Shown: positions 42,399 to 51,176 of the stretch, piece by piece | Position numbering within the stretch: position 1 is the stretch's first letter | How the letters are laid out: the number at the start of each line of letters is the position of its first letter | NCBI GenBank assembly: GCA_038745585.1 | Contig: JBCDLH010000013.1 | Location: 49,790-113,789 of the forward strand | From: HLUCCA09 sp038745585 | GTDB taxonomy: Bacteria > Pseudomonadota > Alphaproteobacteria > Rhodobacterales > Rhodobacteraceae | Direction: 5' to 3' | DNA: 64,000 nucleotides | Translations under genes and position numbers: made by a program | The notes under the pieces: model-generated | Database searches by the model: none | The model's input: the letters and a program-made list of their open reading frames with translations, nothing else | What the model was told of the DNA's origin: nothing

Positions 42399-45263
42399 AT
42401 GGCCTATCCAACCAACCAGCGTGATCCATTGCTCGACAGCGCCATGCAGGCGGCGATCGAAAAGCGCGGGCGTGAGTTGGTCGGCTTGGGTCTCTTGGCG
42501 CTCGGGCTCTGCGTTGCGGCGCTTTTGGCGAGCTATGTGCCGGACGATCCGTCGTTCTTTTCGGCCACGGACGCGCCCGCGCAAAACCTCTTGGGCCGGT
42601 TCGGCGCGTCGGTCGCAGCCCCGCTGTTCATCGTTGTTGGGTTCGGCGCCTGGGTCATAGCAGCCGTCGTTGCGATCTGGGGTCTAAGGCTTCTGGCGAA
42701 TGCGGGGGGGGAACGCGTTCTCGGGCGCGCGCTCTTTTTGCCCCTCGCGATCTTTGCCGCCGCCATCTACGCCTCGACGCTCGTGCCGTCTTCAGACTGG
42801 ACACACTCGTTTGGTCTTGGTGGGCTCTTAGGCGATACCATCCTCGGAGCGCTCATCAACATCCTGCCCGTGCGGGCGGCGGCAGGAGTGCGCCTTCTTG
42901 CGGTGCCCGTGGGGCTCGTGGCGGTTGTCCTGTTTCTCTATACGGCGGGCTTTACGCGTGCCGAGCTGACGCGCTTTGCCCGTTATACGGTCTACGGACT
43001 TGTGCTCCTCTATGCCGGCGTGGTCGGGACACTGGGCTTTGGCGCGCGCCAAGCCCATGCGGCTGCCGCTGGGTTGAGCGCGCGTCAGGCGGCCCGGGGG
43101 ACGGCGCGCGCTGCCCGAGAGGAAGAGGCGGCGCCAACCTTCGATCCGGCGCTTGATCGGGGGCTTGAGGACGAGCCGCCGCTGACGCGCGACAAGCCCG
43201 GGCTGATGGCGACCGTTGCCAAAGTCGTCCGTCGTTCCCCCGAGCCGATTTTGGACAAGGGCGACGACGATGCGCCCCACGCGGCTGACCTGCCCCCAGG
43301 CGAAGACCGCGTCCAAGCCCGCATCGCCAATGCGATCCGCGCCCGCGCGCGGACGGGTCAGGACGTGCGCCCCGCCCCGGTCGGTCGCGCCGAGCCGCCC
43401 GTGCGCCGCCCGCGCAAGCCCGAGCCGCTGCTTGTCAAGGTCCCCGGCGCTGTGCCCGTAGCACCAATGGCCGAGCTCGACTACGAGCCCGCAATGCCCG
43501 CACGCTACGCGGCACCAGAGCCAGAGGGCGCAGCGCTGGAGGGTGCCATGGGCTCTCCGGCTTTGATGCGCCACGCCGCACCCGCCGATCCCGGCGCCGC
43601 CCAAAGCCTAGAGCGCCGCGTGCCCCTTCCCGAAGAGGAGCCGCGCGCCGTCGTCCAGCATCCGCCGAAAAAGCCCGCCCCTTCCCGCCGCGCGCAGGCC
43701 GAAGCGCAGCCCACGCTCGATTTCGGCACCGAGGAGGGGGATGCGTCGGCCTACGACATGCCCTCGCTCGCGCTGCTGACGAGCCCAGACAACATCGTGC
43801 GCCATGTCCTGCCCGACGAGGCGCTCGAGGAAAACGCGCGTATGCTCGAGAACGTGCTCGACGATTACGGGGTGAAGGGCGAGATCGTGTCCGTCCGCCC
43901 AGGCCCCGTCGTGACGATGTACGAGCTTGAGCCCGCGCCGGGTCTCAAAGCCTCGCGCGTGATCGGGCTCGCCGACGATATCGCGCGCTCGATGTCCGCG
44001 CTCTCGGCCCGCGTCTCGACGGTGCCAGGCCGGTCCGTCATCGGGATCGAGCTTCCGAATGCGCACCGGGAGAAGGTGCTCCTGCGCGAGCTTCTCTCCA
44101 CACGGGACTATGACGACAAGAACCTGCGCCTGCCACTGGCGTTGGGCAAAGACATCGGCGGCGCGCCCGTCGTCGCCAACCTTGCCAAGATGCCTCACCT
44201 CCTCATCGCGGGGACCACGGGTTCGGGCAAATCGGTCGCGATCAATACGATGATCCTGTCGCTTCTCTACCGGCTGACCCCGGATGAGTGTCGGCTGATT
44301 ATGATCGACCCCAAGATGCTGGAGCTTTCCGTCTATGACGGTATCCCGCACCTTCTGTCGCCGGTGGTCACCGATCCCAAGAAGGCGGTCGTCGCCCTCA
44401 AATGGGTCGTCGCCGAGATGGAGGACCGCTACCGCAAGATGTCCAAGATGGGCGTGCGCAACATCGAAGGGTACAACGGTCGCGTGAGAGAGACGCTCGC
44501 GAAGGGCGAGATGTTCTCACGCACCGTGCAGACCGGCTTTGACGATGAGACCGGCGAGCCCGTCTTTGAGACGGAGGAATTTGCCCCCGAAGCGCTACCC
44601 TACATCGTCGTTGTGGTCGACGAGATGGCGGATCTCATGATGGTCGCCGGCAAGGAGATCGAGGCCTGTATTCAGCGTCTGGCGCAGATGGCCCGTGCCT
44701 CCGGCATCCACCTCATTATGGCCACGCAACGCCCGTCCGTCGACGTCATCACCGGCACGATCAAAGCGAATTTCCCGACGCGGATCAGCTTTCAGGTCAC
44801 CTCCAAGGTCGATAGCCGCACGATCCTCGGCGAGATGGGCGCCGAACAGCTCCTCGGGATGGGCGATATGCTCCACATGGCCGGGGGCGGGCGCATCACC
44901 CGCGTCCACGGTCCCTTCGTGTCGGACGAAGAAGTCGAAGAGATCGTCAATCACCTCAAATCCTTCGGCCCGCCCGACTATGTCGGCGGCGTGCAGGACG
45001 GCCCGGATGAGGAGCGCGAAAGCGACATTGACGCGGTTCTCGGCCTCAATACCGGCGGCAACACCGATGGCGAGGACGCGCTCTATGATCAGGCGGTCGG
45101 CATCGTTGCGCGGGATCGGAAGTGCTCCACCTCCTACATCCAGCGCAAGCTCGCCATCGGCTACAATAAGGCCGCGCGCCTCGTGGAGCAGATGGAGGAT
45201 AACGGCGTCGTCGGCCCCTCAAACTCCATCGGCAAGCGCGAGATCTTGGTACCGGAAGTCTAG
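42399..45263 (+). CDS. ftsK: Cell division DNA translocase FtsK
   Basis: A 954-residue septal DNA translocase. Four or so membrane helices cover about 22-180 (LVGLGLLALGLCVAALLASYV and similar). An Ala/Pro/Glu-rich linker follows to about 440. The RecA-like motor has Walker A GTTGSGKSVAI near residue 605 and Walker B YIVVVVDEMADLMMV. The C-terminal gamma winged-helix ends KREILVPEV. The ATG at 42399 has GAGGAA five bases upstream; the longer frame overlaps the aminotransferase. A DapC-like gene directly upstream suggests a cell-envelope cluster. Confidence 0.95.
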   Translation: MAYPTNQRDPLLDSAMQAAIEKRGRELVGLGLLALGLCVAALLASYVPDDPSFFSATDAPAQNLLGRFGASVAAPLFIVVGFGAWVIAAVVAIWGLRLLANAGGERVLGRALFLPLAIFAAAIYASTLVPSSDWTHSFGLGGLLGDTILGALINILPVRAAAGVRLLAVPVGLVAVVLFLYTAGFTRAELTRFARYTVYGLVLLYAGVVGTLGFGARQAHAAAAGLSARQAARGTARAAREEEAAPTFDPALDRGLEDEPPLTRDKPGLMATVAKVVRRSPEPILDKGDDDAPHAADLPPGEDRVQARIANAIRARARTGQDVRPAPVGRAEPPVRRPRKPEPLLVKVPGAVPVAPMAELDYEPAMPARYAAPEPEGAALEGAMGSPALMRHAAPADPGAAQSLERRVPLPEEEPRAVVQHPPKKPAPSRRAQAEAQPTLDFGTEEGDASAYDMPSLALLTSPDNIVRHVLPDEALEENARMLENVLDDYGVKGEIVSVRPGPVVTMYELEPAPGLKASRVIGLADDIARSMSALSARVSTVPGRSVIGIELPNAHREKVLLRELLSTRDYDDKNLRLPLALGKDIGGAPVVANLAKMPHLLIAGTTGSGKSVAINTMILSLLYRLTPDECRLIMIDPKMLELSVYDGIPHLLSPVVTDPKKAVVALKWVVAEMEDRYRKMSKMGVRNIEGYNGRVRETLAKGEMFSRTVQTGFDDETGEPVFETEEFAPEALPYIVVVVDEMADLMMVAGKEIEACIQRLAQMARASGIHLIMATQRPSVDVITGTIKANFPTRISFQVTSKVDSRTILGEMGAEQLLGMGDMLHMAGGGRITRVHGPFVSDEEVEEIVNHLKSFGPPDYVGGVQDGPDEERESDIDAVLGLNTGGNTDGEDALYDQAVGIVARDRKCSTSYIQRKLAIGYNKAARLVEQMEDNGVVGPSNSIGKREILVPEV

Positions 45264-45367
45264 CACCGCGGCGCCGGCCCATGCGGCCGCTTCGTCGCGT
45301 GGAAGCTCGCAAACAACCGCTCGGACCGACGCCGCCTGCGGGCAGGCGCCCGCGCGAGTCCCCAAGC

Positions 45368-46726
45368 TTAGACGTTGAGCAGCAGGTGCTCCCGCTCCCA
45401 GGGTGAGATTACCTGCAGGAATTCCTGGTATTCCAGATCCTTAACCGTCGCATAAACGGACGCGAACTGCTTTCCCAACACGTCGTGCAGGGCATTGCTC
45501 TCCTGAAAAAGGCGCAGCGCTTCGCCGAAGGTCCGCGGGATATCGGGGTCAGTATCGTAGGCGTCCCCGGTAAATTCCGGCGCGGGCGCACGCTCTTCTA
45601 GGATCCCCAGATACCCGCAAGCCAGAGAGGCCGCGATCCCGATATAAGGGTTGCAATCCATCCCCGCGAGCCGGTTTTCGACGCGCCGCGCCGCGGGCTC
45701 CGACACCGGGATCCGCAGGCCCGTCGTCCGGTTGTCCCGGCCCCAGGCGAGGTTGATCGGCGCGGCATGGTCCCGCACATAGCGGCGGTAACTGTTGACG
45801 TAGGGCGCCAGCAGCGCGATCGCCGCGGGCAGGTAATTCTGCATGCCGCCGATGAAATGGGCAAAGGCTTCGGTCTCCGCGCCACCGGCCCCGACAAAGA
45901 TGTTCTGCCCCGTCGCCTGATCGACCACCGAATGGTGGATATGCATGGCAGAGCCTGGCTCCCCCTCGATCGGCTTGGCCATGAAGGTCGCGTAGCAATC
46001 GTGGCGCAGGGCGGCCTCCCGGATCAGCCGCTTGAAGAAAAAGATCTCATCGGCGAGGCGCACCGGGTCACCATGGGCCATGTTGAGCTCGACCTGCCCA
46101 GCCCCGCCCTCCTGCAGGATGCCGTCGATCTCAAAGCCCTGCGCCTCGGCGAAATCGTAGATGTCGTCGATGACGGGGCCATATTCGTCGACGGCCGACA
46201 TCGAATAGGCTTGCCGCGCCGCCGCCCGGCGCCCAGAGCGCCCCATCGGCGGCTCGACCGGCTTGGCCGGGTCGAGGTTCGGTGCGACAAGGTAAAACTC
46301 CAGTTCAGGCGCCACGATCGGCCGCCAGCCCCGCGCTTCATAAAGCCCGACGACGCGGCGTAGCACATTGCGCGGGGCAAACGGGACGGGTGTTCCGTCT
46401 CGCTCCGTGATGTCGTGGATGATCTGAATGGTCCAATCCGCTGTCCAGGGGGCGGCGGTCGCGGTCGAGAGGTCCGGCGTCAGAAGCATGTCGGGCTCGG
46501 TGAAGGGCATGTCCTCGACATCCGCCCAATCGCCCGTAATCGTCTGCAAGAAAATCGAGTTCGGCAGGTAAAACGTCGCATCCCGCCGAAACTTGAGTGC
46601 GGGCATCGCTTTGCCGCGTGCCACCCCCGCCATGTCAGCGACGATACACTCGACCTCGTCGAGCCGCCGCTCGCTCAGATAGGCCTGCGCCGCGGGCGGC
46701 AGATCGGCAATGAAGTCAAGCGACAT
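45368..46726 (-). CDS. Glutamine-synthetase-family enzyme, gamma-glutamylpolyamine type
   Basis: A 452-residue enzyme of the glutamine synthetase fold. The ATP/metal-binding parts are clear: VAPELEFYLVAP with catalytic glutamates, GQVELNMAHGDPV, MHIHHSVVD and the arginine-rich NRTTGLRIPVSEPAARRVENRLAG. It lacks the adenylylation motif of GlnA, which fits the PuuA/GlnA-like branch that ligates glutamate to an amine such as putrescine or ethanolamine. It ends an operon with a class I amidotransferase and an amino acid ABC importer, with an 11-base overlap to the amidotransferase gene. Confidence 0.88.
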   Translation of the reverse strand: MSLDFIADLPPAAQAYLSERRLDEVECIVADMAGVARGKAMPALKFRRDATFYLPNSIFLQTITGDWADVEDMPFTEPDMLLTPDLSTATAAPWTADWTIQIIHDITERDGTPVPFAPRNVLRRVVGLYEARGWRPIVAPELEFYLVAPNLDPAKPVEPPMGRSGRRAAARQAYSMSAVDEYGPVIDDIYDFAEAQGFEIDGILQEGGAGQVELNMAHGDPVRLADEIFFFKRLIREAALRHDCYATFMAKPIEGEPGSAMHIHHSVVDQATGQNIFVGAGGAETEAFAHFIGGMQNYLPAAIALLAPYVNSYRRYVRDHAAPINLAWGRDNRTTGLRIPVSEPAARRVENRLAGMDCNPYIGIAASLACGYLGILEERAPAPEFTGDAYDTDPDIPRTFGEALRLFQESNALHDVLGKQFASVYATVKDLEYQEFLQVISPWEREHLLLNV

Positions 46727-47414
46727 CGGTCGCCTTGCTGCGGGTTGCCCGGAAGAATAGCGCCATCTCCGCGCCGATCCGCCGCCGGTCTGTCACCTCT
46801 GCGAGGCGTTCCTGGGCTTTGGCCAGGCGCTCGGGCTCGACGGATGCGCCCCGATGCGCGATCAATGCCGCGAGCGCGTCGCTGCCATATTCGGGGTGCG
46901 GCTGCCAGGTGAGGGTCGTGTCTCCGATCAGGAACGCCGCATGGGCGCAGAAATCGTTCGATGCAATGGTGCGCGCTGCGGCCGGCGGCGTTGTCACCTG
47001 ATCCCGGTGCCAGGCCGTGAGCACGACTTGCGTCCCGTCCTCGCGGTCATAGGCTGTCGGCCCGACCGACCAGCCACCGGCGAACCTCTCGACCGTCCCG
47101 CCAAGCGCTTGGGCCACGATCTGATGGCCAAAGCAGATCCCGATGAGCGGGCGCCGCGCTGCGACGATGCGCCGGACAAGCGCCTCAAGCGGGGCAATCC
47201 AAGGATGATCCTCATAGGCCCCGTGACGAGAGCCGGTGATCAGCCACCCCTCCGCAGCCTCCGGGTCCGCCGGCATGTCCGACGCTTCCACATCCCACGT
47301 GGTGAAGCTGAGCCCGTACGGCGCCAGCAAGCGCACGAACATGTCGTTGTAATCGCCCGTGTCATGCCGGACGGCCTCGGCCATGTGGCCGGTCTGCAGA
47401 ATGCCGATATGCAT
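46716..47414 (-). CDS. Class I glutamine amidotransferase-like protein
   Basis: A 232-residue stand-alone GATase, start at MHIGILQTGHMAEAV. The triad is Cys-94 in PLIGICFGHQIVAQALGG with His-173 and Glu-175 in LTWQPHPEYGS. Stand-alone members of this family (GuaA-like or PuuD-like) hydrolyse glutamine or a gamma-glutamyl compound. In combination with the glutamine-synthetase-like gene it overlaps by 11 bases, PuuD-type removal of glutamate is one possibility, but the substrate is not shown by the sequence. Confidence 0.82.
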   Translation of the reverse strand: MHIGILQTGHMAEAVRHDTGDYNDMFVRLLAPYGLSFTTWDVEASDMPADPEAAEGWLITGSRHGAYEDHPWIAPLEALVRRIVAARRPLIGICFGHQIVAQALGGTVERFAGGWSVGPTAYDREDGTQVVLTAWHRDQVTTPPAAARTIASNDFCAHAAFLIGDTTLTWQPHPEYGSDALAALIAHRGASVEPERLAKAQERLAEVTDRRRIGAEMALFFRATRSKATDVA

Positions 47415-47530
47415 AGGGCCTCTGAACTGGCTCGAGCGGACGCTAGCCCCTCGCCCTTCGAGGAGCAAGGCCGCCCCGCGTTGCCATGGGTGCCGTCAAG
47501 ACTTCATTAAGGTTAACGCACACCGCGCCC

Positions 47531-47563
47531 CTTCTTCTTGCCGCAAATATCGCCGCCGGAGGC
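47531..47563 (-). repeat. Repeated GC-rich intergenic element, copy B
   Basis: Read on the minus strand it begins GCCTCCGGCGGCGATATTT and ends GCGGCAAGAAGAAG. It differs from copies A and C by one or two bases after the ATATTT core. It lies 15 bases after the stop of the second ABC permease and upstream of the amidotransferase gene, so it is transcribed with both. Confidence 0.75.
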
Positions 47564-47577
47564 ATGCTCGGTCGCCG

Positions 47578-48384
47578 CTAGCGGATCAGTTGTGGGCGCA
47601 GGCGCATCCGGGCCCTTTGCGCCTGGGGCAGATGCCGATTGAGACGCCGGTTGATCGCGCCCATCAGCCCGATGATGGCCAGCGTGAGCAGAATAAAGTA
47701 GACCGCCACGATCGGATAGGGGACGAACGGGTTGAACGTCCGGTCGGCAAAGTAGCTCGCATAATAGAGCGCATCGCCCCGCTGCTGCAGTGCGGGAAAG
47801 CCCGAGAAGAAGACCAGCGTTGTCGCATGAAACAGAAAGATTGCCTCGTTGGTATAGGCCGGCCAACCGAGGCGCAGCATCGTCGGCCACACGATCCGGC
47901 GGAACCGCGCAAACCCAGTCAGCCCATAGGCGTCCGCCGCTTCGAGATCTCCCTTCGGCACCGAGCGCAGCGCGCCGTAAAAGATCTCGCCCGCATAGGC
48001 AGCCGTATTAAAGAACAACACCACAAGCGCGCCGAGTGCCGCCGAGGTGAGCGGGTCGAAAACAGGATAGACCTGCTTCAACGACAGAAAGCCGAAATAG
48101 GCGAGAAAAAACTGAATGAAGAGCGGTGAGCCGCGGAAGACGAAAATGAACCACTCCGCCGGTTTGCGGACTGCCTTGCGCGGATCGTTTTTCGCAACCG
48201 CGAGTGCCGTCGCTAAAAAGAAGCCCAAGACGAGCGCGAGCGCGCCGAAATAGACATTCCAAATGAGGCCGGATCCAATCAACACAATCTGCTCGCAAAG
48301 CGTGATGTCGGAGCGCGGCAAAAGGCGTTCTCCGATGCCGAGCGACCGCAGCGCATAATCCTGGATCGTCTGGGCGCAACTCAT
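47578..48384 (-). CDS. Polar amino acid ABC importer permease (HisM-like)
   Basis: A 268-residue inner membrane permease with the multi-helix pattern and the EAA-like motif GALRSVPKGDLEAADAYGLTGFARFRRIVWP facing the ATPase. It belongs to the HisM/GlnP group. It is one of two permeases here, followed by the amidotransferase gene, and preceded 10 bases upstream by the HisQ-like partner. Confidence 0.88.
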   Translation of the reverse strand: MSCAQTIQDYALRSLGIGERLLPRSDITLCEQIVLIGSGLIWNVYFGALALVLGFFLATALAVAKNDPRKAVRKPAEWFIFVFRGSPLFIQFFLAYFGFLSLKQVYPVFDPLTSAALGALVVLFFNTAAYAGEIFYGALRSVPKGDLEAADAYGLTGFARFRRIVWPTMLRLGWPAYTNEAIFLFHATTLVFFSGFPALQQRGDALYYASYFADRTFNPFVPYPIVAVYFILLTLAIIGLMGAINRRLNRHLPQAQRARMRLRPQLIR

Positions 48385-48394
48385 CCTGCGGCCC

Positions 48395-49279
48395 TCATGC
48401 CGGCGCCTTGCGGAGCGCTTCGCCGCCCATCGTTGCCTGCCCTCGCGAAAGCCGCTGGGTCAGCCGCGCAAGCACGATCTCAGAGACGCGCGTGAAGGCG
48501 AGATAGAAGACGAGGAGGAAGAGGAAGTAGTAAAGCCGCCAATCCCCATGGGGGTAGTCGGTAAAGCGCGCGGTCTTCGAGCCGCCAAGCTCCCGCGCCC
48601 AATAGACGATGTCCTCGACGCCCAGAAGAAAGAGCAACGGCGTAGCCTTGATCAGGATCATCCACAGGTTCGAGAGGCCCGGCAGGGCAAAGATCCACAT
48701 TTGTGGCACAAGAATGCGCCAAAAGCTCTGTCGCTCGGACATGCCATAGGCTTCGGCGGTCTCCATCTGCGCGCGGGGCACCGCCTGCATCGCGCCATAG
48801 AGCACGTTGGCCGCAAAGGCGCCAAAGACCAGCGCGAAGGTGAAGACAGCAAGCGTGAAGTTATAGGCTTCGTGCCAAGCTTGCGCCGCGGCCGAGGGCG
48901 GGACCTTGGCCTCCGGGCACACGAGGAAATTCGCGCCTTGCCGAACTGGCTCTTCCCAATCGGCGCAGCGCACGGAATGGACGAGATATTCGATCCCCTG
49001 GTCGAGCGCGATCACAAAGAACAGAAAGAATGCGATATCGGGCACGCCGCGCACGATCGAGGTATAGCCCTTGCCAAGCCAGGCGAGCGGCAGGATGCGC
49101 GAGCGCGAGGCCGCCGCTCCGGCAAAGCCAAAGGCAAGGGCCGTCGGCGCCGTGATGGCCAAGAGGAGAAAGACCGTCAGGAAGCTCCAATAGAGGTTCA
49201 TGTGGATGCCCGTCGTGAGGTAACAGGCCATCCACCACGTGTCGGTCAAAACGGTCGGATCTTCGCAAAACGGAAACAT
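48395..49279 (-). CDS. Polar amino acid ABC importer permease (HisQ-like)
   Basis: A 294-residue inner membrane permease, from the ATG at 49279 (MFPFCEDPTVLTDTWWMACY). The helices are clear and the EAA loop is present as GAMQAVPRAQMETAEAYGMSERQSFWRILVPQ. Between helices it has an unusually long periplasmic loop with three cysteines (VRCADWEEPVRQGANFLVCPE); similar loops occur in some relatives. An ATG at 49291 adds four residues. It pairs with the HisM-like permease. Confidence 0.88.
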   Translation of the reverse strand: MFPFCEDPTVLTDTWWMACYLTTGIHMNLYWSFLTVFLLLAITAPTALAFGFAGAAASRSRILPLAWLGKGYTSIVRGVPDIAFFLFFVIALDQGIEYLVHSVRCADWEEPVRQGANFLVCPEAKVPPSAAAQAWHEAYNFTLAVFTFALVFGAFAANVLYGAMQAVPRAQMETAEAYGMSERQSFWRILVPQMWIFALPGLSNLWMILIKATPLLFLLGVEDIVYWARELGGSKTARFTDYPHGDWRLYYFLFLLVFYLAFTRVSEIVLARLTQRLSRGQATMGGEALRKAPA

Positions 49280-49321
49280 GGGCGCTCGCATCCGAGGCTT
49301 GGCGCTGCGGAGGCGGTGTTT

Positions 49322-49356
49322 GCCTCCGGCGGCGATATTTTCAGCAAGAAGAAAGG
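49322..49356 (+). repeat. Repeated GC-rich intergenic element, copy C
   Basis: On the plus strand it begins GCCTCCGGCGGCGATATTT and continues TCAGCAAGAAGAAAGG. It is therefore in the opposite orientation to the surrounding minus-strand genes, unlike copies A and B relative to theirs. It lies between the HisQ-like permease and the binding-protein gene. Confidence 0.75.
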
Positions 49357-49401
49357 GCGGGGCGGCGCGTGGGGGCTGCCGTCCCGCCGGTTTTCAAAGG
49401 G

Positions 49402-50133
49402 TTAACTGCCGATATCGTAGACGGCAGCCTCTTCGCCGAACCACTTGATGATCATCTCATTGAGCTCGCCCGCTGTCTTCATCTCTCCGATGATCGCGTC
49501 AAAGGTCTCACGCAGGTCACCGTCGCTCTCGCGCAGGCCCATGCCGACGCCACCGCCCAGGGCGACATCCTCGCCGACGAACGACATCTCCGCATCCTCT
49601 TCGACGATGGGCGCGAGAAAGTCCTTATCGGCAAAGACGGCGTCCGCTTCGCCGTTGCGCACGGCGGCGATGGTCTCATCGGGTGTCGCGAATTCGATCA
49701 GGGTCGCGCCCGACTCCGCTATAAAGCCCGCCTGGATCGTGTTGACTTGGGCCGCGATCACCCCGCCTTCTAAATCGGCATCCGGGTTGGTTGCAGCAAA
49801 GGCGGACGCAGCCGGCGGGATGTAGTTCTGGGTAAAGTCGATGACCTCGTCGCGCTCGTCGGTGATCGACATGCCGGCGATGATCGTGTCGTAATTCCCC
49901 GAGGTCAGGTTGGGAATTATCGAATCCCAATCATTGGTCACCCACTCGCATGTCAGCCCCGCGCGCTCGCACAGAATGTCGCCCAGCTCACGCTCAAAGC
50001 CGTCAACCTCACCGTCATCGTTGATGAAGTTGTAGGGGGGGTAGGCGCCTTCGGTGCCCATGCGGACAACGTCCTGGGCGAGAACCGGGCCGGCCAGAAG
50101 CGCAGCAGCGGCGGCAAGAAGGATCGGTTTCAT
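49402..50133 (-). CDS. Periplasmic polar amino acid binding protein
   Basis: The solute receptor of the importer, a 243-residue HisJ/ArgT/GlnH-like protein. The signal peptide MKPILLAAAAALLAGPVLA precedes QDVVRMGTEGAYPPYNFI. Ligand-contact motifs follow (DWDSIIPNLTSGNYDTIIAGMSITDER, FTQNYIPP). The pattern fits basic or polar amino acids, and the ligand itself is not determined. The repeated element separates it from the permeases. Confidence 0.9.
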   Translation of the reverse strand: MKPILLAAAAALLAGPVLAQDVVRMGTEGAYPPYNFINDDGEVDGFERELGDILCERAGLTCEWVTNDWDSIIPNLTSGNYDTIIAGMSITDERDEVIDFTQNYIPPAASAFAATNPDADLEGGVIAAQVNTIQAGFIAESGATLIEFATPDETIAAVRNGEADAVFADKDFLAPIVEEDAEMSFVGEDVALGGGVGMGLRESDGDLRETFDAIIGEMKTAGELNEMIIKWFGEEAAVYDIGS

Positions 50134-50195
50134 TCTTTGGTCTCCCTGGTGGTCTTTTTGTGGTCTGTGGTTCGTCTGCGGTTGGGTCGCACGGC

Positions 50196-50996
50196 TTAGC
50201 GGCTATGGGATAGGAATTGCTGCAAGCGTTCGGTCTTGGGCGCGCCGAAAACGTCGTCCGGCGGGCCCTCTTCCTCGATCCTGCCCTGGTGCAGGAACAC
50301 GACATGGTCCGATACATCCGCCGCGAGCCGCATGTCGTGGGTAACGATGAGCATCGTGCGGTCCTCGGCAGCGAGGTCCTTGATGACCTTGACGACCTCC
50401 TGCTGCAATTCGGGATCGAGCGCCGAGGTCGGCTCGTCAAAGAGGAGCGCTTTCGGCTCCATCGCGAGCGCGCGGGCGATGGCTGCGCGCTGTTGTTGGC
50501 CGCCGGAGAGCTGGGCGGGCCAAACATCGCACTTGTCGCCGATCCCGACCTTGGCCAAGAGCTCCCGCCCGAGAGCGGCGGCGGCCTCCCGCTCGCGCCC
50601 GAGGACCGTGCACGGCGCTTCGATGACGTTATCGAGGACCGAGAGGTGCGACCAAAGATTGAACTGTTGGAACACCATCGAAAGATTGGTTCGGATACGC
50701 GTGATCTGCGCGCGGTCGCCCGGGCGGCGGCTATGGCCCTGCCCGCGCCATAGGACGGGCTCGCCCTCGAACAGGATCTCTCCAGCTTGACTGTCTTCGA
50801 GGAGGTTGGCGCAGCGCAAGAGCGTGGATTTCCCAGACCCGGACGACCCGATCAGCGACACGACATGTCCGCGCGGGGCGACCATGTCGACCCCTTTCAG
50901 CACTTCGAGCGCCCCATAGGCCTTGTGCAACCCACGGATCTCGATGACGGGCGCAGTCTCTATCTCTGCGGTGATCGTCGGGAAGGGTGCTTGCAC
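50196..50996 (-). CDS. Polar amino acid ABC importer ATPase (HisP-like)
   Basis: The importer's ATPase of 266 residues. Walker A is GSSGSGKSTLLRC, the Q-loop segment SMVFQQFNLWSHL follows, the signature is LSGGQQQRAAIARAL and Walker B is ALLFDEPTSALDPEL with the switch histidine in MLIVTHDMR. It opens the six-gene minus-strand run: ATPase, binding protein, two permeases, amidotransferase and glutamine-synthetase-like enzyme. The 62-base gap to the binding-protein gene suggests co-transcription. Confidence 0.93.
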   Translation of the reverse strand: MQAPFPTITAEIETAPVIEIRGLHKAYGALEVLKGVDMVAPRGHVVSLIGSSGSGKSTLLRCANLLEDSQAGEILFEGEPVLWRGQGHSRRPGDRAQITRIRTNLSMVFQQFNLWSHLSVLDNVIEAPCTVLGREREAAAALGRELLAKVGIGDKCDVWPAQLSGGQQQRAAIARALAMEPKALLFDEPTSALDPELQQEVVKVIKDLAAEDRTMLIVTHDMRLAADVSDHVVFLHQGRIEEEGPPDDVFGAPKTERLQQFLSHSR

Positions 50997-51176
50997 GGCG
51001 TCTCACTTGTTCCGGGTCCGCGTCCGTGGGCGAAGTAACGCGCAGAACGGCTCAGAATGCAATGGGGTGGCTCAGTCGATAGGCAGGGCGCCAAGCTCTG
51101 CTGCTTTCGCGAGCATCTTTGAGCTGCCCTGCGGCGCGGCAAGGCTGAGTTGGGCTCCGGCGGGGCGGGCCCACGC

